From: an uncultured bacterium
Lineage (GTDB): Bacteria > Cyanobacteriota > Vampirovibrionia > Obscuribacterales > Obscuribacteraceae
Reading direction: 5' to 3'
NCBI GenBank assembly: GCA_903835185.1
Contig: CAILLX010000148.1
Coordinates: forward strand, 1-41,362
Length of the DNA: 41,362 nucleotides
This document shows, one piece after another, positions 16,874 through 24,646 of this stretch. Numbering within the stretch: position 1 is the stretch's first letter; each line of letters opens with the position of its first letter. The notes beneath the pieces were generated by a model. It had not been told where the DNA came from, made no database searches, and saw nothing but the letters and a program-made list of their open reading frames with translations. The translations under genes were made by a program, and so were the position numbers.

Positions 16874-17995
16874 ATGAAAGCTTGTTTGATCTTGTCGGCT
16901 GTCCTTGTGTTGTTGTGGATGTCAATGGTGTTTTCTGAGGCCGGAACGTCCCATGTCAATATGAATGTGCCGCTGTCAGGAGTCCCGTCGCATGTATCTG
17001 GCGATGATATTAAGCACTGGGAGCAGTTAGTACGTGAAGGGTCTGAAGCTTTCAGAGGTGAGCAACTTGATTTGGCGGCAAAACTCTTTAAGCAGTCTCT
17101 TGAGCTGGCTGAGAAGTTTGGAGAAGGTGACCCAAGGTTAGGGGTCTGTCTTAACAATCTGGGAGCTGTGTATCGAGCTCAAAACAAAGGTGCCGAAGCA
17201 GAGGTCATTTATCGTCGAGCGCTGCCTGTGCTGGAGAGATCTTTCGGCAAAGATTCAGCTGCTGTAATAGCTACCATAGACAACCTTATAATGGCTTGTG
17301 AAGCTCAAGGCAAGATGACTGAAGTGGAGCTGCTGTATGGGCAACTTCTTGCCATTAAGAGGAGAGTGTTCGGAGAGCAGAGCTTGCAGGTTGCTAGAAC
17401 TCTTGACTTGGCAGCCAATTTCTATGCCAGTCACGGTATGCTCGCGCGAGCTCAAGAGTATTATCAGCAGGCGCTTGATCTGAATATAAAGATGTTTGGC
17501 GGGAATGATGTCCGCATTGCAAGTGCTCTCAATAATCTGGCCATTAACTTTGAAAGGCAAAATAAGAACAAGGAGGCAGAAGCCTTGTTTAAGCAGGCTT
17601 TAACAGTTGAGGAGAAGAATGGAGCACAGGATAATGAGGTTGTTGTTAGTATTATGCGCAATCTCGGACTGCTATGTGTATTGCAAAACAGATACTCAGA
17701 AGCAGAAGGATACCTGCAAAAGGCTCTCACTTTAAGGGAGAAGCAGTTTGGTGTCAGCAGCAGAGAGACGGCATATAGTTTAGGCGACCTGGCCGATCTT
17801 TATAGCTTGATGAAGCGGTACGAGCAAGCTGTGTCGCTGTTTAGCAGAGCTATAGAAACAGCCAAAAAGCTGCCTCATCCTGACGACTCAATTCTTGCAT
17901 CGCTTGAGGAGCGTTATCAGGCGCTCAAAGAAAAGATGGAAGATGAGCCTGAATCGCTTGCCGTTCCAGCACATAAGGAAGCAATCAAAAAGTGA
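16874..17995 (+). CDS. Secreted tetratricopeptide-repeat protein
   Basis: A signal peptide is likely (residues 1-23, CLILSAVLVLLWMSMVFSEA). It is followed by about six to seven TPRs of the kinesin-light-chain type spaced by 42 residues, with motifs such as LGVCLNNLGAVYRAQNKGAEAE, IASALNNLAINFERQ and AYSLGDLADLYSLMKRYEQA. The C-terminus is charged (EEPESLAVPAHKEAIKK-like). TPR arrays mediate protein-protein contacts; the partner is unknown. The ribosome site before ATG 16874 is poor. The stop is only 8 nt from the end of the convergent DJ-1 gene. Confidence 0.85.
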   Translation: MKACLILSAVLVLLWMSMVFSEAGTSHVNMNVPLSGVPSHVSGDDIKHWEQLVREGSEAFRGEQLDLAAKLFKQSLELAEKFGEGDPRLGVCLNNLGAVYRAQNKGAEAEVIYRRALPVLERSFGKDSAAVIATIDNLIMACEAQGKMTEVELLYGQLLAIKRRVFGEQSLQVARTLDLAANFYASHGMLARAQEYYQQALDLNIKMFGGNDVRIASALNNLAINFERQNKNKEAEALFKQALTVEEKNGAQDNEVVVSIMRNLGLLCVLQNRYSEAEGYLQKALTLREKQFGVSSRETAYSLGDLADLYSLMKRYEQAVSLFSRAIETAKKLPHPDDSILASLEERYQALKEKMEDEPESLAVPAHKEAIKK

Positions 17996-18003
17996 GTTGA
18001 TGC

Positions 18004-18537
18004 TCAGGAAGCAGACCCTGTCCGGGCTGACAGGCGGATTATTTCCCGGCTAAATGCAGGCAGATCGGCTGGTGTTCTGGCAGTGACGATTCCGCCATCA
18101 CTTACCACCTCTTCATCGACCCATGTAGCACCGGCATGAATCATGTCGTCTTTGATCGCCTTGTAGCTTGTCACTCTTTTGCCTGCAATCACACCTGCTG
18201 AGGCCAGGACCCAACCGCCGTGGCAAATTGCTGCAACTACACCACCATCTTTAAGTGTTTTGCGGACAATTTCGAGCGCCCAGCTGTTCATGCGAATCTT
18301 GTCAGGTGCCCAGCCACCGGGCACGACAACGATGTCCCAGCGTTGTCTGGACAACTCTTCGCAGCTGCCATCAACTTCTAGAGGGACACCGTACTTGCCC
18401 TTATAAGTGCGCTCGCCCAGTCCACCTGTCATGACGATTGCTCCTTCTTCTTGAAACCGATACATTGGATAAAAGAGCTCTCTATCCTCAAAGTCAGGAC
18501 CAGCAAAGATGAGTACACGCTTGTCTTTCAGTTCCAT
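18004..18537 (-). CDS. DJ-1/PfpI family protein
   Basis: The 177-residue protein has the class-I glutamine-amidotransferase-like fold of PfpI/YhbO/DJ-1. VLIFAGPDFEDRELFYP (9-25) holds the conserved Glu, IVVVPGGWAPDKIR holds the PGG loop, and AICHGGWVLASAG holds the nucleophile-elbow Cys followed by His. Members act as deglycases or stress-related hydrolases, or have been called intracellular proteases; the activity here is not assigned. GAGGAGAG lies 6 nt before the ATG. It is a single gene, convergent with the TPR gene. Confidence 0.9.
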   Translation of the reverse strand: MELKDKRVLIFAGPDFEDRELFYPMYRFQEEGAIVMTGGLGERTYKGKYGVPLEVDGSCEELSRQRWDIVVVPGGWAPDKIRMNSWALEIVRKTLKDGGVVAAICHGGWVLASAGVIAGKRVTSYKAIKDDMIHAGATWVDEEVVSDGGIVTARTPADLPAFSREIIRLSARTGSAS

Positions 18538-18661
18538 GGCAACTCTCCTCTATACTCTCGGTCTATTCGCAAGCTAACAACGGACTTGCCTCTGTTGGTC
18601 AGCACATTTAGTCTCATTAGCCTATCCTGATACCCACCACTACAATAACTGGCTATCTGAT

Positions 18662-20011
18662 TCAATCTAGCCGTTCATTCATTTTACTTGAATACAGCTT
18701 TTTAATTGTCCGTATATCACGTGCTGACAGCTCCCGACGCTCGTCAGTTACACTGCTGGAGAAGAACATTATGTCGCCAGGTTGCGTGCTGTGACCGGAT
18801 AATCCAAGAGCATGCCCAATTTCGTGGAGACAGACAAAACGGATGAGATTGTCAGTAACAGGGCGCAAAGGTGTCAGCGGCACTGTCAAAATCACTATCT
18901 TTGCGCGAGCAATAGAGCCGGTGTTGGTGACATAAAGCCTTGCTTCGCCCCCTTCTGCGCAGTTGGAGAGAGATGACATATCATCGCTCCAGGAGCACTG
19001 GATATTAGCCTGGGAAGGATCCAAGACATAAATGGCAGAGATGACTCCATCTGAGGAGTCCAGCCACTCCTGAAAGCATTGCTTGAGAACCTCGTCGTAA
19101 TCCGACTTGTAGCCATGCAACTTACGTCCAGACTTGATATATACACGCAACGGCATCCTTCTGGAAGACCACCTTTTGATACCGCTGCTGGTGATATCGG
19201 CAAAGTAATCTTCAGCAACAACAGATTCTTCCGTCCTTCTGTTTACCTTCCTGCCTTCTCTAAGCTCTCTCTCCATCAGCCCTACTGCAGCCCGGATGCG
19301 TGGTGCTTCTTCATTATCGGGGAACTTTTGTAAGAACTCTTTATAAGCTTCGATGCTCTCCTTTACCCGGCCGCTCTCCTGGTAAAGTGCTCCCAGTGAA
19401 AGCCAAAGTCCAGATATTTGTTGATTGGCAAGAGTGGCTATTTTTAGCTGCTCTATAGCTGCGGCAGGCTGACCTGCTTTCCCTAATGCCAATCCATAGT
19501 TGTAGTGAATCTCAGGTAAATCTTTCCAGGTCTTCTTTGGGAATCGCTCCAGTGCATTCTTGTAAATCTCAATAGCCTCCTCCAGTTTGCCGCTGTTTTG
19601 ATAGTTCACAGCTAAAGAGATCCAGGCAGAAGGAAGGTCGGCGCCAGAGTCCACTACTACTTTGAAATGCTTTTGAGCTGCTTCGCTCTTCCCTAGACGA
19701 GAGAGTGCTACTCCCAGATTGTAGTGCGCCTCAGTCAAATCAGGAGAAAGCTTTAGTGCTTGCTCCAGCTTGTCTATTGCTTCGATTAAACTGCCTGAAT
19801 TAATAAGAGGCAACGCCTCGTTAACCAGGAGGACGGCTTGATAATCATTCTTTGAGGCTGCCTTTCCTCTAATCTGGTAGTCGACCTGACTGTGCGTTGG
19901 CAGCAGGCAAGACAGGTAGCTGCATGCAAGTACAATAGAAACGACTGCAATTGCACACCACCAGCATGCCGGGCCGGCACATTTCCAAGGTAAATAGCTG
20001 TTCATTGACAT
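18662..20011 (-). CDS. Membrane-anchored TPR protein with C-terminal matrixin-like metalloprotease domain
   Basis: An N-terminal hydrophobic segment (about 16-37) would act as anchor or signal. Residues of about 50-245 carry four to five TPRs (EAHYNLGVALSRLGKSEAAQ, PSAWISLAVNYQNSGKLEEA, EIHYNYGLALGKAGQPAAA, SGLWLSLGALYQESGRV). A linker (RTEESVVAEDYF) leads to a metzincin-like domain, in which the zinc site reads HEIGHALGLSGHS (396-408), followed by DIMF as Met-turn. The spacing to the third His is one residue longer than the canonical HExxHxxGxxH, a variant seen in bacterial matrixin-like proteins. Likely role: envelope proteolysis steered by TPR-bound partners (inference). There is no clear ribosome site before ATG 20011. 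Confidence 0.82.
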   Translation of the reverse strand: MSMNSYLPWKCAGPACWWCAIAVVSIVLACSYLSCLLPTHSQVDYQIRGKAASKNDYQAVLLVNEALPLINSGSLIEAIDKLEQALKLSPDLTEAHYNLGVALSRLGKSEAAQKHFKVVVDSGADLPSAWISLAVNYQNSGKLEEAIEIYKNALERFPKKTWKDLPEIHYNYGLALGKAGQPAAAIEQLKIATLANQQISGLWLSLGALYQESGRVKESIEAYKEFLQKFPDNEEAPRIRAAVGLMERELREGRKVNRRTEESVVAEDYFADITSSGIKRWSSRRMPLRVYIKSGRKLHGYKSDYDEVLKQCFQEWLDSSDGVISAIYVLDPSQANIQCSWSDDMSSLSNCAEGGEARLYVTNTGSIARAKIVILTVPLTPLRPVTDNLIRFVCLHEIGHALGLSGHSTQPGDIMFFSSSVTDERRELSARDIRTIKKLYSSKMNERLD

Positions 20012-20107
20012 GACATTTTGATTGATTCCATACGTAACATCATTGCATGGTTACGCCCGGACTCATTAGAAGTTTAAGTAATCAGCTACTCCACTAAAAG
20101 TTGACAG

Positions 20108-20151
20108 TTGCCAGAAGGCTAGCGGCTAACCCGTATAGATGGTTCTGGCAA
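20108..20151 (-). terminator. Weak hairpin terminator candidate after the LysM gene
   Basis: TTGCCAGAA (20108-20116) pairs with TTCTGGCAA (20143-20151). Read on the minus strand it lies 40 nt after the LysM-protein stop and is followed by CTGTCAACTTTTAG. The loop is long (26 nt) and the T-run short, so termination is only possible. Confidence 0.3.
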
Positions 20152-20190
20152 AGCAGAGTTTACAGAAGGTGACTGTGAGACAGTCCAACC

Positions 20191-21624
20191 TTAGCGTTTG
20201 GGAACCCGCGAGGCATAGATGTCGACTCGCTCAGCGCCTCTCGACTGCTGTTCGGCTGAAGCTCCAATTACTATGTTTTCTTTGCTCGATATGTAATCAG
20301 TACGCCGTGCAGGTTGTAGCGGGAACTCAATGTTGAGGCTTCCTTCACCAAGAATAAGGTTGGTCTTGTGCCATTCTGTTCCCAATAAAGTCGAGCGAGT
20401 GGGAGTCAATTCTGCTCCCATAGCTTGGTCGATTGCTGTCACAGCTTTAAATCGAGCAGCCTTATTTGGGCTGATGCCTTGAGCTTGAACTTCAGTTGAA
20501 AAATGGCGCCTGGGGTTAGGACCGGCGTCGGCAATGGAAAGATTTAAATAGCCAGGATTGTTGCTTCTTGTCACAGACATGATTACCCTGTCACCAGGAT
20601 GCCAATAATACTGTTCTTGAGCTGGTGCATTGCCCCATTTACCGCCGGATAACCAGCTGGGACGCCAGGCTCTGTCTGTTTGCGATACCTTTCCGTGCCC
20701 GTCTACTGTAGGCTCCCATGTTAATCCGCAATCCACTTCATGTCCGTCCTGAGCGGTTGCGCCGCCATAGATTGAAAAACCGTCATGTGGCGCCTTGGTG
20801 CGTCTGTTTACACGACTGGGATCAAGTGTGGGTGTTCCTAAGGTTATTTCAGCTGTAATTCCTTGGCAAAATCGAGAATACCCGGTGGCTCTCTTTTCAT
20901 AGTAGGACCCTTGGGCTGGAGTAATTGGCGACGGTGTCGGTGTTATTCCATCAACTGCAAGATTAAGAGTTGATCTATATGCTCGATCCAAAAAAGCTGG
21001 TATCAATGGGAATGTGCGGACATCAGGATAAATAGCTGAATGTATCCCTTTAATTGTGGTTCTTACAGCATCAGTAATTGTGTCAACTAAAGATGTCTTC
21101 GTCTTGGTGTTAGAAGTGTGAGGAATGTCTCCATTCTGGTGAACTTTGACTTTGTCCGGGACCTGGACCTTCACATCATTGTGATTGTGTGCGGCTGGTG
21201 GTTGAACTGCAGGGTGGACTTCAGTGCGCCGTGGTGTAACATGGGGTGTTTCGGCTTTGGCCGGGCTCCCTGCTCCCTTTTTATTAAGCGCCATTCTGTC
21301 CTGGAACTTTCTCTCCAGATCTGGAACTTCGTGGAGCGCAGGCAAAATTAAGGTCTGTCCAGTATGCCATTCGGGTGCAATAAAGTTACGCTTTCCGTTT
21401 CGGATCGCTATTGTAGGTGTTAAATTGTTGGCTTCGTAAATGGCTCCCAGTGGCGGAGTGCACTTGTACTTCTTGGCTGCAACGTCCCAGAGAGTTTCTC
21501 TACCTTTCAGAGTAACAGTTGTTTGTTCTTCAACTAAAGCGTTATAGAGGCGACGGCAAATATCTGCTGCTCCGCCCTCGATTTGCTTCTTAACATGTTC
21601 ACGATTAACATCTGGTGGTGCCAC
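20191..21624 (-). CDS. LysM-domain protein with unrecognised C-terminal beta-rich domain
   Basis: The start is GTG 21624 with AGAGGT 8 nt upstream. Residues of about 40-97 look like a LysM domain (ETLWDVAAKKYKCTPPLGAI, then YEANNL and HTGQTLILPAL). Residues 100-185 are a Pro/His/Thr-rich linker. Residues of about 200-477 form a domain I cannot name, rich in Trp, Gly and Tyr (GFSIYGGATAQDGHEVDCGL, YYWHPGDRVIMSV, GYLNLSIADAG). No signal peptide or membrane segment is visible, which is odd for a LysM (peptidoglycan-binding) protein. It may be exported by another route or act inside the cell. It is transcribed away from the CYCGC-protein gene. Confidence 0.65.
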   Translation of the reverse strand: MAPPDVNREHVKKQIEGGAADICRRLYNALVEEQTTVTLKGRETLWDVAAKKYKCTPPLGAIYEANNLTPTIAIRNGKRNFIAPEWHTGQTLILPALHEVPDLERKFQDRMALNKKGAGSPAKAETPHVTPRRTEVHPAVQPPAAHNHNDVKVQVPDKVKVHQNGDIPHTSNTKTKTSLVDTITDAVRTTIKGIHSAIYPDVRTFPLIPAFLDRAYRSTLNLAVDGITPTPSPITPAQGSYYEKRATGYSRFCQGITAEITLGTPTLDPSRVNRRTKAPHDGFSIYGGATAQDGHEVDCGLTWEPTVDGHGKVSQTDRAWRPSWLSGGKWGNAPAQEQYYWHPGDRVIMSVTRSNNPGYLNLSIADAGPNPRRHFSTEVQAQGISPNKAARFKAVTAIDQAMGAELTPTRSTLLGTEWHKTNLILGEGSLNIEFPLQPARRTDYISSKENIVIGASAEQQSRGAERVDIYASRVPKR

Positions 21625-21900
21625 AACTTCTACCTCTCGCCAGCCCTTTCAAGGTGCAAGTATCTTAAGAGTGAAGCATGCCTGTTGCAATGGTGGGATT
21701 ACGATTTAGTATTTGCTCATAGTCATAGATGGCAATTTACTCAGTTACTTCCCCGTGCGATTGACAGGTGGAGGGTGTGCTTGTGTCGGCAGTTTTTCGG
21801 GTAAAAATGTTTAGAAATCCTGGATTGATTGTGAATTTGACGTAGCCGGTGCTGTTTGTTACAACTGGACTCGGCGGCTTCAACTTCTGGCAGGGCTGAA

Positions 21901-22611
21901 ATGAGAGGAACTTACCGAAATTTGACCATATTGGCGCTGGCAGCTTTTCTCTGTTGCTGGCAGTGTTTGGTTGGCGCTTGTCCGGGGTGCGCCCAGTCAG
22001 GCGGGGGAAAAGAGTATAAGCCGGCAGACAGGAGTAACGATAAGGGTGACGCCCGCTCAGCAGCAAACTCCAAGAAAGCAGGAGAGAAAAGTGGTCCAGC
22101 AGGAGGCGGAAAGAAAGAAGCGCTGCGTCCTGTCCTGGACTCGAGCCAGTTTGTAGGGGAAGCGGCTATAGGCTATGCTTCAGCCACGGTAATTCCGGAG
22201 CTTTGTGCCAAGCTATTCTGTTACTGTGGCTGCGATATGACTGACAATCATTCGTCTCTGCTCGACTGTTATACCTCAATGCATGGAGTCGACTGTCATA
22301 TCTGCCAGGAAGAAGCGACAATGGCATTGCGCCTTAATCGTGAGGGTGTCGGTATGGCTGAGATTCAACAACGTGTAGACGAAGCATACGAGAATCGTTA
22401 TCCGTTTCAGCGTCCGACACCGGCTCTGTTGAAATACAGAGCAACACGCCTGTGGTCGTCAGGGCAGGAGGCAAAGCAAGATACCGGAGCAGTTGTTGAG
22501 ACAGGCGACCAGGCAGGCCCGCCCAAGCTTAAACCTGGCGCTAAATTGAGCAACTGCTGCAAGGGCAAACATAAGCAAGGCGGCGCTAGTACTACTAAAC
22601 TGACGCAGTGA
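21901..22611 (+). CDS. Exported CYCGC-motif protein, possible lipoprotein
   Basis: The N-terminus (9-26) is a signal sequence ending in LVGAC, a plausible lipobox with Cys27, then PGCAQSGGG. A polar Gly/Lys-rich linker follows. Residues 107-111 are CYCGC, followed by H117, LLDCY (C123), H128 and DCHIC (C132, C135), then a helix ending in VDEAYENRYPF. This matches the PCYCGC-type family of Bacillus and others, where the Cys/His cluster suggests metal or haem-like ligand binding; no function is established. The tail has another NCCKGKHK cluster. ATG 21901 is chosen over the upstream alternative at 21856 because the signal peptide begins there and AGGGC precedes it. Confidence 0.75.
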   Translation: MRGTYRNLTILALAAFLCCWQCLVGACPGCAQSGGGKEYKPADRSNDKGDARSAANSKKAGEKSGPAGGGKKEALRPVLDSSQFVGEAAIGYASATVIPELCAKLFCYCGCDMTDNHSSLLDCYTSMHGVDCHICQEEATMALRLNREGVGMAEIQQRVDEAYENRYPFQRPTPALLKYRATRLWSSGQEAKQDTGAVVETGDQAGPPKLKPGAKLSNCCKGKHKQGGASTTKLTQ

Positions 22612-22644
22612 AGCTGTTGCTATGGCATGCCGTTGTCTGGCTCT

Positions 22645-23121
22645 TTATTCATCCTGCCCTTCAGAGGCGTAATCCGTACCGCTGTCTCCTTCAGGCATAT
22701 TCCATTTGAGCAGCTCGCGACGCCATTCAAGATCTGCTTGCGCTTCTTTGATCAGACTTGACAATCCTTGATAATCAGCGAAGGAGAGATCTACAGCTAC
22801 GCCAAGATCAAAAGTAAGTTTGATCCTTTCATAGCTGGGTGTGCAAGCCATGCATACCATATGTTCCGGACCACAAATCTCAAAGATTAGGTTCTCGTCG
22901 CACTGGAGAGGATCTTTCTGCCAGTTGAGATACTCGATAAACTCTTCATCTTCCAGGCTGGATTGCAGGAGTAGTACAAGCGCCTGGTACTGAGTCTGAT
23001 TGACATAAATAGTTGTCTCTTGTCGCCTCAAATCTAGAGCTACTTCACCATTTTCTTTGTCGAGATAAAGATCGGCAAAAGCGTTAGCAAAGCTGATTTG
23101 ATAAGCGGTGCTGGTTTTCAT
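22645..23121 (-). CDS. Hypothetical acidic protein, 158 residues
   Basis: I recognise no family. The sequence is soluble and acidic, with alternating strand-like stretches (FADLYLDKENGEVALDL, RQETTIYVNQTQ, IKLTFDLGVAVDLS), a helix (YQALVLLLQSSLEDEEFIEY) and a charged tail (GDSGTDYASEGQDE). AAGGA lies 10 nt before ATG 23121. It is downstream of hemB by 63 nt on the same strand and may share its transcript. Confidence 0.7.
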   Translation of the reverse strand: MKTSTAYQISFANAFADLYLDKENGEVALDLRRQETTIYVNQTQYQALVLLLQSSLEDEEFIEYLNWQKDPLQCDENLIFEICGPEHMVCMACTPSYERIKLTFDLGVAVDLSFADYQGLSSLIKEAQADLEWRRELLKWNMPEGDSGTDYASEGQDE

Positions 23122-23184
23122 TGAGCTGCAGTCCTTATGATTGAAACAAGGCAGAGGTAGTATTAACAGGCGAACGTCTTTCTT

Positions 23185-24195
23185 TTAACTAAGCCAACGG
23201 GCGACGTCCCTGGCATGATAAGTAATAATTAGATCTGCTCCGGCTCTTACAATGCCGGTGAGAATTTCAAGTACCACTCTTCTTTCGTCGATCCAGCCGT
23301 TTGCGGCGGCTGCTTTGACCATACAATATTCTCCAGAGACATTATATGCTGCTATTGGCAGTTTAGTGAGAGCCCTGGCCTGGCTTATAAGATCAAGATA
23401 GGGAAGAGCTGGCTTGACCATAACAATGTCAGCGCCTTCAGAAATGTCCAGCTCGATCTCACGCAGAGCTTCACGGGAGTTGGCCGGATCCATCTGATAA
23501 GTGGTACGGTCTCCAAACTGAGGTGCAGATTGAGCAGCTTCACGGAAAGGACCATAAAAGGCGGATGCAAATTTAGCGCTATAAGCCATGATTGGCGTGT
23601 TCTCAAAGCCGGCTGTGTCAAGTGCTTCACGAATGGCAGCTATGCGGCCGTCCATCATGTCTGACGGAGCGATAATGTCTGCTCCTGCTGCAGCTTGCGA
23701 AACAGCAGTTTTTGCCAAAACAGCAAGGCTGGGGTCGTTTAGTATCTGTCCGTCAGATACGATACCGCAATGACCGTGACTCATATACTCACAAAGACAG
23801 GTGTCAGCAACAACTATAAGCTCTGGAAAACGCTGTTTGATTGCTCGCGTAGCTTGTTGGACTATGCCGTCTGTGCTCCAGGCACCAGTTGCCTCGCTGT
23901 CCTTGTCTTCCGGAATGCCGAACAAGATAAGAGATTTGAGTCCGGCGCTGGCAACCTCATCAACCTCTTTGAGCATCACGTCGACACTTTGCTGGTAGAT
24001 GCCGGGCATTGATTTGATAGGCCGTTGAACCTGCTTCCCTTCAACAACAAAGAGCGGATAGATTAGCTTTTCGAGCCTTATATGAGACTCTCTCACTGCC
24101 GAGCGTAATGTGGCAGTCGAGCGCAGCCGTCGCAGGCGCACCTGGGGAAAGGTCGCTGTTGCTCTGGATGTGTTCTCGCTGGTGACAGTGGTCAT
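23185..24195 (-). CDS. hemB: Delta-aminolevulinic acid dehydratase (porphobilinogen synthase)
   Basis: HemB condenses two 5-aminolevulinate molecules to porphobilinogen. The active-site zinc ligands are present in [14 protein letters not shown] (C133, C135, C143), so this is the Zn-type enzyme. Lys208 ([14 protein letters not shown]) and Lys261 ([11 protein letters not shown]) are the Schiff-base residues. The length of 336 is normal. ATG 24195 has AAGGAG about 9 nt upstream, and that site lies inside the palindrome AGGAGATCTCCT. Unlike hemA-hemC-hemD, hemB is separated from hemD by 451 nt and appears to have its own leader with two further palindromes. Confidence 0.96.
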   Translation of the reverse strand: MTTVTSENTSRATATFPQVRLRRLRSTATLRSAVRESHIRLEKLIYPLFVVEGKQVQRPIKSMPGIYQQSVDVMLKEVDEVASAGLKSLILFGIPEDKDSEATGAWSTDGIVQQATRAIKQRFPELIVVADTCLCEYMSHGHCGIVSDGQILNDPSLAVLAKTAVSQAAAGADIIAPSDMMDGRIAAIREALDTAGFENTPIMAYSAKFASAFYGPFREAAQSAPQFGDRTTYQMDPANSREALREIELDISEGADIVMVKPALPYLDLISQARALTKLPIAAYNVSGEYCMVKAAAANGWIDERRVVLEILTGIVRAGADLIITYHARDVARWLS

Positions 24196-24197
24196 TG

Positions 24198-24226
24198 AGG
24201 AGATCTCCTTTTCTGATAGCTATCAG
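24198..24226 (-). promoter_or_regulatory. Palindromes around the hemB ribosome binding site
   Basis: AGGAGATCTCCT (24198-24209) is self-complementary and contains the hemB AAGGAG site, 9 nt before the ATG. Four bases upstream is a perfect 14-bp palindrome, CTGATAGCTATCAG (24213-24226). Either could be a repressor site or an RNA structure controlling initiation. The positions are direct observation; the function is inferred. Confidence 0.45.
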
Positions 24227-24242
24227 CTGCCTTGATCCGATG

Positions 24243-24295
24243 TGTCACAGAATGAATTAACAGATTATTCTGCCTGTGAATGTCATTCTGTGACA
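24243..24295 (-). promoter_or_regulatory. 13-bp inverted repeat upstream of hemB
   Basis: TGTCACAGAATGA (24243-24255) is the exact reverse complement of TCATTCTGTGACA (24283-24295), separated by 27 nt and lying 48-100 nt before the hemB start. It could be a pair of operator half-sites or a stem in the 5' untranslated leader. No T-run follows, so it is not a simple terminator. Confidence 0.5.
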
Positions 24296-24541
24296 GGCGA
24301 AGAATTGCAGCAAAGGATTCCTTACTAAGTTAATGAGAGTCATGCTCACTTACATGTAAGAGTGGCTGCAGGTTAGTTTATACCTGGTTTACCCCAATTA
24401 ACTGTTATGACTGCTGAAACCTAGTAGATAATTAATAGTTCTTTCCCTGACAGCTTTATGGGCGGCGGTAGGTGCACATCTCCTGAATACAGTTCAGTTA
24501 GCCTGGGAGCGTGGGCATTTCCCCCCATACAGTTAAAGGGC

Positions 24542-24571
24542 GTAGAGGGGCGGCTCCCGAGCCGCCCCTAC
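24542..24571. repeat. REP-like GC-rich palindrome (copy 1)
   Basis: GGGGCGGCTC (24547-24556) pairs with GAGCCGCCCC (24559-24568) around a 2-nt centre, flanked by GTAG and TAC that can extend the helix with a bulge. A related element with the core GGCGGCTC/GAGCCGCC and a preceding TGTAG is at 35231-35248. Both are intergenic, downstream of genes. This suggests a dispersed extragenic palindrome family that may also help end hemD transcripts. Confidence 0.6.
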
Positions 24572-24646
24572 GGTTATCTCAACCGTTTATGTTAAGACCG
24601 ACGCGTGCCTACAGCTTATCTGCATAGTATTGATGCTGGAGCCGTA

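Larger units (their letters stand above)
24196..24646. other. hemD-hemB intergenic region
   Basis: This 451-base gap holds no gene. From hemD towards hemB it contains a GC-rich hairpin (24542-24571), about 230 bases of AT-rich sequence without a clear promoter match (TATAAA on the minus strand near 24375-24380 is the best -10-like string), a 13-bp inverted repeat (24243-24295), a 14-bp palindrome (24213-24226), and a palindromic ribosome site (24198-24209). The layout suggests a regulated hemB leader. Confidence 0.6.
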
